Both the position numbers and the translations under genes were made by a program. The notes beneath the pieces are model-generated. The model made no database searches and was not told where the DNA came from. It saw only the letters and a list, made by a program, of their open reading frames with translations. A DNA stretch of 6,000 nt from Bacteroidota bacterium (lineage in GTDB: Bacteria > Bacteroidota > Bacteroidia > Chitinophagales > UBA10324). Positions 1 to 4,150 of the stretch are shown here, piece after piece. Each line of letters begins with the position of its first letter. The first letter of the stretch is position 1. The DNA lies in assembly GCA_003455275.1 (NCBI GenBank), contig DMRR01000054.1, positions 1 through 6,000 on the forward strand, read 5' to 3'.

Positions 1-103
1 GAAAAGCATCGGCAATCTCACCGGCAGTTAAATCATTTTTGCGGAGCATTTCAAGAATTTTTAATCGCGTAGGATCTCCCAGTGCCTTGAACAACGAATT
101 CAT
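1..103 (-). CDS. ArsR-superfamily transcriptional repressor, SdpR-like (N-terminal fragment)
   Basis: Only the first 34 codons are in the window; the gene continues past the left edge. Read on the minus strand from the ATG at 103-101, it begins MNSLFKALGDPTRLKILEML and goes on to a TAGEIADAF segment. The 'LFKALGDPTRLKIL' opening and the following helix are typical of the winged helix-turn-helix of ArsR-type repressors. The 'TAGEIA' stretch is what I recall of the SdpR autorepressor subgroup, which lacks the metal-binding cysteines of true arsenic or zinc sensors. The helix 3/4 recognition region and any metal-site residues are outside the window, so the subgroup call rests on the N-terminus alone. 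The gene is divergent from the heme-copper oxygenase at 197, with 93 bases between the two ATGs. A 22-bp palindrome lies 19 bases upstream of its start and is the obvious candidate operator for autoregulation. Being an ArsR-type regulator is very likely; the SdpR subgroup is probable. Confidence 0.85.
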   Translation of the reverse strand, partial: MNSLFKALGDPTRLKILEMLRKNDLTAGEIADAF

Positions 104-107
104 GGCG

Positions 108-115
108 CAAATATA
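108..115 (-). promoter_or_regulatory. Bacteroidota -7 promoter element for the ArsR-type gene
   Basis: On the minus strand this reads TATATTTG, an exact match to the Bacteroidota -7 consensus TAnnTTTG. It ends only 4 bases before the ATG at 103, so transcription would begin at or next to the start codon, giving a leaderless or nearly leaderless message. I see no convincing -33 TTTG/TTG at the usual spacing of about 19-20; that stretch is occupied by the palindrome at 122-143. The placement suits a repressor that blocks its own promoter. Confidence 0.5.
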
Positions 116-121
116 ATTAGG

Positions 122-143
122 TATTTAGATAATTATCTAAATA
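122..143. promoter_or_regulatory. Perfect 22-bp palindrome, probable repressor operator
   Basis: The half-site TATTTAGATAA is followed directly by its exact reverse complement TTATCTAAATA, giving 22 bases of uninterrupted symmetry. It lies 6 bases upstream of the -7 element of the ArsR-type gene and 53 bases upstream of the ATG of the divergent oxygenase gene. ArsR-family dimers typically bind AT-rich inverted repeats of about this size near their own promoter, so autoregulation is the simplest reading. Whether the rightward gene is also controlled is open. There is no loop and no T-run, so it is not a terminator. Confidence 0.7.
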
Positions 144-162
144 TTTATTTACCCATAATCTC

Positions 163-192
163 TTGCATAACCCGTTTCTCCTTGTATTTTTC
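163..192 (+). promoter_or_regulatory. Possible weak promoter for the first heme-copper oxygenase gene
   Basis: A TTG at 163-165 is followed after 19 bases by TATTTTTC at 185-192, which matches TAnnTTTG except for the last base. As with the divergent gene, the -7-like element ends 4 bases before the ATG (197), so transcription would start close to the start codon. The mismatch and the AT-rich background make this tentative. Confidence 0.3.
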
Positions 193-196
193 CTCC

Positions 197-1756
197 ATGA
201 AAAGGTGGGTCTTCATTATTATGATAATTGTTGGCTTAAAGGCCGAATCACAGACCGTTACATTTAATGGTGATGTCGCTCCAATTATTTTTAATAACTG
301 TACAAAATGTCACCGATCCGGAGAGATTGCGCCTTTTGCACTCACCAATTATGCTGAAGTTGCAGGCGAGGCCGCATCAATTTATGATGCGATTAACAAC
401 AGGAGGATGCCTCCATGGGCTCCTGATCCCTCTTATAATCATCTTGCCTTTGAAAGAACTTTATCAGCTCAGGACATTCAAAAGATCAATTCATGGATTT
501 CTTCTGGATTGCCGGAGGGAAATTCAATTCCCCTGCCTCCCCTTCCCGATTTTGACAGTACAAATAATTCAGTTCAGCCAAATTTTTCTTATCGGATACC
601 AGAATACACCATACAATCCGCTCAGGATATTTACAGATGTTTTGTTGTGCCAACCGGATGGGTGAATGATAAAAAAATAAAAGCAATTCAAGTTATTCCC
701 GGAAATAAAGCTTGTGTTCATCATGTTCAGGTTTTTTGGGATACAACACAAATTTGCAATCAGCTGGATGGCGCCGATTCGCTTCCCGGGTATACACGGT
801 TTATTGGAACCGGTTCAGACTTTTCTAAATTAATTCATATCTGGGTTCCGGGTTCTGAGTTGTTTTTTCTTCCTTCGAATTTTGTTTTCAATGTCCCGGC
901 CGGAGCAAAACTTATTTTTCAAATTCATTATGCTGCTGGTTTTGCCGGAGAAAAAGACTCTACGCGTGTGAACATATTTACCAATCAATCCGGAGGAACA
1001 ACACGCGGAGTTACTATACGGTCAATGATTAATTATAACAATATTGAAAACGGTCAACCCTTTGTCATCCCTGCCAATCAGGTGATATCATTCAATGCAT
1101 CAGATACACTAAACTTTACCTATACCTTCCTCGGAATTTTTCCTCATATGCATTTACTTGGAAAGAGTATGAAGTCATATGCTATAACACCTTCAAATGA
1201 CACAGTCAGGTTTTCTGATATACCAGAATGGAAATTCTACTGGCAAAACATTTATCAATTTACGAAAGCCATTAAAATTCCTGCAGGTACCTCGCTTCAT
1301 TGCGAAGCATCGTATGATAACACGGTGTTAAATTCACTGAACCCGCACAACCCTCCGGAAACAGAAGTTTATGGAGAAGAAAGTTCAGAAGAAATGCTTC
1401 TCAATTTTTTTCTTGTAACTGCTTATCATAATGGCGATGAAAATATCATCATCGATTCTTCATTTTATTTTAATAACGCGACTCAGATTTTTTCAAGCAA
1501 TACTGCCGTTGCTTATCCAAATCCTACTGAAGGAAATTTCATGGTTGATTTTAGTACCGATAAAAGCGAATGGATTAATATTTCAATAAGCGACCTGGCC
1601 GGACGAGTTATAAGAAATCGTACAACAGAAATTTTTTCTCATCCCGGTAAAAATGAAATTAGTTTTTCACTTGATGGATTATCCGCAGGCGTTTATTTTT
1701 TATCTCTGAGTGGGAGCAACATACACTGTGTCTTGAAAATTGATTTAGTAAACTAA
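197..1756 (+). CDS. Secreted cytochrome c / dicopper monooxygenase (PHM-like) with T9SS sorting domain, copy 1
   Basis: A protein of 519 residues. The ATG at 197 is preferred to an in-frame TTG at 182 because it gives a clean signal peptide, MKRWVFIIMIIVGLKAESQ, with cleavage likely after SQ. Residues about 22-110 form a single-heme cytochrome c domain with CTKCH at 35-39 and a candidate axial methionine at 71 in MPPW. Residues about 135-420 resemble the two-domain copper type II, ascorbate-dependent monooxygenase core. His175-His176 and His244 match the CuH ligands; His317, His319 (HMHLLGK) and Met400 (EEM) match the CuM ligands. Their spacing is close to that of animal peptidylglycine monooxygenase. 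Residues about 439-519, starting YPNP and containing ISDLAGRVI and LSAGVYFL, are a type A T9SS sorting domain. The heme should be attached in the periplasm before export across the outer membrane. The likely activity is O2-dependent hydroxylation with electrons entering through the heme, but the substrate is unknown. A paralog follows after 84 bases. Domain calls are firm; the reaction is inferred. Confidence 0.9.
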   Translation: MKRWVFIIMIIVGLKAESQTVTFNGDVAPIIFNNCTKCHRSGEIAPFALTNYAEVAGEAASIYDAINNRRMPPWAPDPSYNHLAFERTLSAQDIQKINSWISSGLPEGNSIPLPPLPDFDSTNNSVQPNFSYRIPEYTIQSAQDIYRCFVVPTGWVNDKKIKAIQVIPGNKACVHHVQVFWDTTQICNQLDGADSLPGYTRFIGTGSDFSKLIHIWVPGSELFFLPSNFVFNVPAGAKLIFQIHYAAGFAGEKDSTRVNIFTNQSGGTTRGVTIRSMINYNNIENGQPFVIPANQVISFNASDTLNFTYTFLGIFPHMHLLGKSMKSYAITPSNDTVRFSDIPEWKFYWQNIYQFTKAIKIPAGTSLHCEASYDNTVLNSLNPHNPPETEVYGEESSEEMLLNFFLVTAYHNGDENIIIDSSFYFNNATQIFSSNTAVAYPNPTEGNFMVDFSTDKSEWINISISDLAGRVIRNRTTEIFSHPGKNEISFSLDGLSAGVYFLSLSGSNIHCVLKIDLVN

Positions 1757-1780
1757 ATTGGTTTTTTGATACAATAGATT

Positions 1781-1812
1781 TTTGTCTTGCATTTAATCCG
1801 TTCTTATTTTTG
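1781..1812 (+). promoter_or_regulatory. Bacteroidota-type promoter for the second heme-copper oxygenase gene
   Basis: TTTG at 1781-1784, then 20 bases, then TATTTTTG at 1805-1812, an exact match to TAnnTTTG. Transcription would start near 1816-1820, leaving an AU-rich leader of a little over 20 bases before the ATG at 1841. No terminator is visible between the two paralogs, so the second may be transcribed both by read-through and from this promoter. Confidence 0.5.
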
Positions 1813-1840
1813 ACAGTCATACATCTCAATAATTTTTTTT

Positions 1841-3421
1841 ATGAAAAAAATATTTCTCTTCATTTTTTCCTGCTTTACAGTGAGTGAATCTTTTTCACAG
1901 TCAACCCCTACATTCTGTGATGATGTTGCAAGTATTTTTTATACCAACTGTACCACATGCCATCGTTCAGGGCAGATCGCACCTTTTTCATTAGTAACTT
2001 ATGCTGATGCTGTTGCTGAGGGAACTTATATTCAGGATGCAGTGAATAACCGGATCATGCCCCCGTGGCCACCAGATCCAAATTTCAATCGCCTAGCTCA
2101 TGAGCGACTATTATCACAATCCGACATCAATAAAATAAATGATTGGGTGAACGGAGGAATGCCGGAGGGAAATACTGCTAACTTACCTTCTCTTCCAAAC
2201 TACCCAACAGGAAGTCAGATTGGAACTCCGGACATGGTAGAACAGTTGCCAAATTATACAGTGCCTGTAGCTACTGATGAGTTCCGGTGTTTCGTGGTTC
2301 CATCAGGACTTGCTGTAGAAACTAACTTCAGAGCAATTGAATTTATACCGGGCAATAATGCAATTGTTCATCACGCACTTATTTTTTGGGATACAACAGG
2401 CGTGTGCGCACAGTTAGATCAGCAAGATCCAAATCCGGGATACCCTGGTTTTGGCGGCGTGGGCACTGATGCTGCAGAATTGATCGGGGCTTGGGTTCCC
2501 GGGTCTTCCCCATTCATTTTACCATCCGGTTTAGCAATAAAGATTCCTGCGAATGCAGATATTGTAGTTCAGTTTCATTACGCACCCGGCAGTAATGGAT
2601 TGAGTGATAGTTCAAAGGTTAATTTATTTTATCAGGCTGGGGGATCTTTTATTCGCCCTGTTTTTTTTGATGCTCCGCTTAATCATCTGGATCCCGGAAG
2701 CTTAACCGAATGGCCGCTTACAATTCCTGCGAACACTGTAAAGACCTGTCATGAACATTTTAATGTTCCAATTGATTTATCAATTCTTGGTGTAGCACCG
2801 CACATGCACCTGATTGGTCAGCAGATTAATTCTTATGGCGTAACTCCTACGGGCGACACAATTCCTTTTATTTCTATTAATGATTGGGATTTTCACTGGC
2901 AGGGTGCGTATCAGTTCCGCAATGTTTTAAAAGTTCCAGCCGGCACTGTGCTTTATTCCGAAGCCACATATGATAACACAATTGCAAATCCTCAGAATCC
3001 AACCAACCCTCCACAGCTAGTCACAGCCGGTGAAAGCACTTTGGATGAAATGATGCTTACTTTTTTTGAATACACGATTTACTTTCCCGGAGATGAAAAT
3101 ATTGTGATTGATAATTCACCGTTGGTTAGCCTTGGTACAAATGATTTAGTAAACGCGAATGCAAATTCTTCTTTAAAGGTTTTCCCAAATCCCTCTGCTG
3201 ACAAGATCATTGTCGAATTTAATCTTCCATCAAATGGAAATTACAAACTTGAAGTAAAAGATTTGTTGGGAAGAACGGTTAAAACCCTTTTTGAAAATAG
3301 ACAGATGGTTGGCGGCGTCTATCGTTTTCAGTATTCTGTTGGCGGGTTGGTGCCTGGAAATTATTTTATTGAATTATGCGGTGAATCTCATTCAATAATT
3401 AAATTGATTGTAGCCAAGTAG
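1841..3421 (+). CDS. Secreted cytochrome c / dicopper monooxygenase (PHM-like) with T9SS sorting domain, copy 2
   Basis: A protein of 526 residues with the same architecture as its upstream neighbour. The signal peptide is MKKIFLFIFSCFTVSESFSQ, cleaved probably after Gln20. The cytochrome c domain has CTTCH at 37-41 and MPPW with Met73 as candidate axial ligand. Copper-site residues are His177-His178 and His246 (CuH type), and His321, His323 and Met404 (CuM type), the last in LDEMM. The sorting domain spans about 448-526, starting FPNP, with VKDLLGRTVK and LVPGNYFIEL. By hand count about 52 of 87 residues are identical to copy 1 across the heme domain without gaps, while the C-terminal domain is far more divergent, so this is an old duplication. 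Two cysteines are shared (150 and 189; 148 and 187 in copy 1) and may form a PHM-like disulfide; others differ (26 and 303 here, 173 and 368 in copy 1). Neither copy is damaged, which suggests distinct substrates or conditions. Reaction and substrate remain inferred. Confidence 0.9.
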   Translation: MKKIFLFIFSCFTVSESFSQSTPTFCDDVASIFYTNCTTCHRSGQIAPFSLVTYADAVAEGTYIQDAVNNRIMPPWPPDPNFNRLAHERLLSQSDINKINDWVNGGMPEGNTANLPSLPNYPTGSQIGTPDMVEQLPNYTVPVATDEFRCFVVPSGLAVETNFRAIEFIPGNNAIVHHALIFWDTTGVCAQLDQQDPNPGYPGFGGVGTDAAELIGAWVPGSSPFILPSGLAIKIPANADIVVQFHYAPGSNGLSDSSKVNLFYQAGGSFIRPVFFDAPLNHLDPGSLTEWPLTIPANTVKTCHEHFNVPIDLSILGVAPHMHLIGQQINSYGVTPTGDTIPFISINDWDFHWQGAYQFRNVLKVPAGTVLYSEATYDNTIANPQNPTNPPQLVTAGESTLDEMMLTFFEYTIYFPGDENIVIDNSPLVSLGTNDLVNANANSSLKVFPNPSADKIIVEFNLPSNGNYKLEVKDLLGRTVKTLFENRQMVGGVYRFQYSVGGLVPGNYFIELCGESHSIIKLIVAK

Positions 3422-3440
3422 TATCCCGAACTAATAATTT

Positions 3441-3480
3441 TTCCCGCAACAGAATTTATTTTCTTTGCGGGAATTTTTTT
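3441..3480 (+). terminator. Intrinsic terminator after the heme-copper gene pair
   Basis: Nine perfect base pairs, TTCCCGCAA (3441-3449) with TTGCGGGAA (3465-3473), around a 15-base AT-rich loop, followed by seven Ts at 3474-3480. It begins 20 bases after the stop codon of the second copy and separates the pair from the small membrane-protein gene downstream. Confidence 0.9.
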
Positions 3481-3555
3481 ACAATCAATCTTTTTGTAAA
3501 ATAGTTTTTCTGAATAAAACATTTCCCAAAAAACAATTAATCAACAACCTTTATT

Positions 3556-4056
3556 GTGGAGTTAAAATATGGATTTCTCGCAGGAATATTTTGTGTAATG
3601 TGGCGCTCGTTTGAGTACTACATGGGATGGCCAGACACAGAAACCGGAAGTTACAGCGGATATATTGGCATTCTTCTTATCGGATCAGGAGCTTATTTGT
3701 GTGTTCGCGAAGTTCGGGAGCTAAATGGTGGAGTTATCAGATTCGGAAAAGCTTTTTATACCGGAATGGTGTGTTCATTTATTGTTTGTATTATGATGGG
3801 GGCTCAGGCGTATGTCTATTACAAATATGTTGACCCGCAGCGCACCGAAAGAATGGTTCATATTTTTCATGATCAGGGGAAAAAAGAAAACAAATCTGAA
3901 TCTGAAATAAAAAATGTTGAAGACAACGCGCGTTCATTTTATTCTCCGCTTGGACAGGTGCAATATGATTCGGGCAATACAATTATTGCGGGTATTTTTG
4001 TTTCACTTGTTGTGGCTGCTATTACCAGCATGAAAAAAAATGAAAGCTCGCGATAA
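3556..4056 (+). CDS. DUF4199-type integral membrane protein
   Basis: A protein of 166 residues with four predicted membrane helices at about 4-20, 33-51, 66-89 and 142-158. A charged loop between helices 3 and 4 (about 91-138) is rich in Lys, Glu and Asn. The order of helices, the 'RFGKAFYTG' motif before helix 3, the 'YYKYVDP' motif after it, and the 'GNTIIAGIFVSLVVAAI' last helix fit DUF4199, a Bacteroidota membrane family with no established function. The start is taken as GTG (3556), because an in-frame stop lies at 3538 and the first ATG (3598) would remove most of helix 1, including the KYGFLAGIF segment. No Shine-Dalgarno sequence is seen, as is usual in this phylum. It follows the terminator of the gene pair and converges with the protease gene, so it appears to be a single-gene unit. 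No promoter with good consensus was found. The family call is likely; no role can be assigned. Confidence 0.8.
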   Translation: MELKYGFLAGIFCVMWRSFEYYMGWPDTETGSYSGYIGILLIGSGAYLCVREVRELNGGVIRFGKAFYTGMVCSFIVCIMMGAQAYVYYKYVDPQRTERMVHIFHDQGKKENKSESEIKNVEDNARSFYSPLGQVQYDSGNTIIAGIFVSLVVAAITSMKKNESSR

Positions 4057-4087
4057 TTCTTGCTTGCGAAAAAATTAATCGGTTACT

Positions 4088-4129
4088 AAAAAAAAGAGAA
4101 GCCCCCTCTGAAAAATCAGAGAGGGCTTC
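4088..4129 (-). terminator. Intrinsic terminator of the M43 protease gene
   Basis: A 14-base-pair stem (4098-4111 with 4116-4129) closes a loop of four bases. Read on the minus strand the single imperfect pair is a G-U wobble, and the stem is followed after two bases by eight Us (4095-4088). On the plus strand the same pair is a C-A mismatch and no U-run follows, so it acts for the leftward protease gene. It starts 22 bases past that gene's stop codon. It may weakly stop the convergent DUF4199 transcript too, which has no terminator of its own. Confidence 0.9.
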
Positions 4130-4150
4130 ATGGTTTGGGTTTGGTGCAAT

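Noticed and set aside
122..143. The 22-bp palindrome as a terminator hairpin for the repressor or oxygenase gene
   Set aside because: It lies upstream of both divergent starts, has no loop, is almost all A-T and has no T-run, so an operator fits better.
182..196. TTG at 182 as an upstream start for the first oxygenase
   Set aside because: It adds five residues before a good signal peptide that begins at the ATG at 197, and the added codons overlap the candidate promoter element.
267..751. Open frames overlapping the first oxygenase in other frames (267-665 plus; 486-686 and 569-751 minus)
   Set aside because: Shadows of the real gene; no coherent protein features.
1847..1880. Lipoprotein signal (Cys11) in the second oxygenase
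   Set aside because: The cysteine lies inside the hydrophobic stretch without a proper lipobox, and a normal signal-peptidase site after SFSQ fits better; T9SS cargo is usually not lipoprotein.
1741..3154. An identical 13-base sequence (TGATTTAGTAAAC) at 1741-1753 and 3142-3154, encoding DLVN in both oxygenase genes
   Set aside because: It sits at the extreme C-terminus of one protein and in the linker before the sorting domain of the other, so it is not positionally homologous; most likely chance in AT-rich sequence.
3627..3982. Small open frames overlapping the DUF4199-type gene on both strands (3627-3833 plus, 3791-3982 minus)
   Set aside because: The overlapping 166-residue frame has four well-formed membrane helices and family motifs; the others have none.
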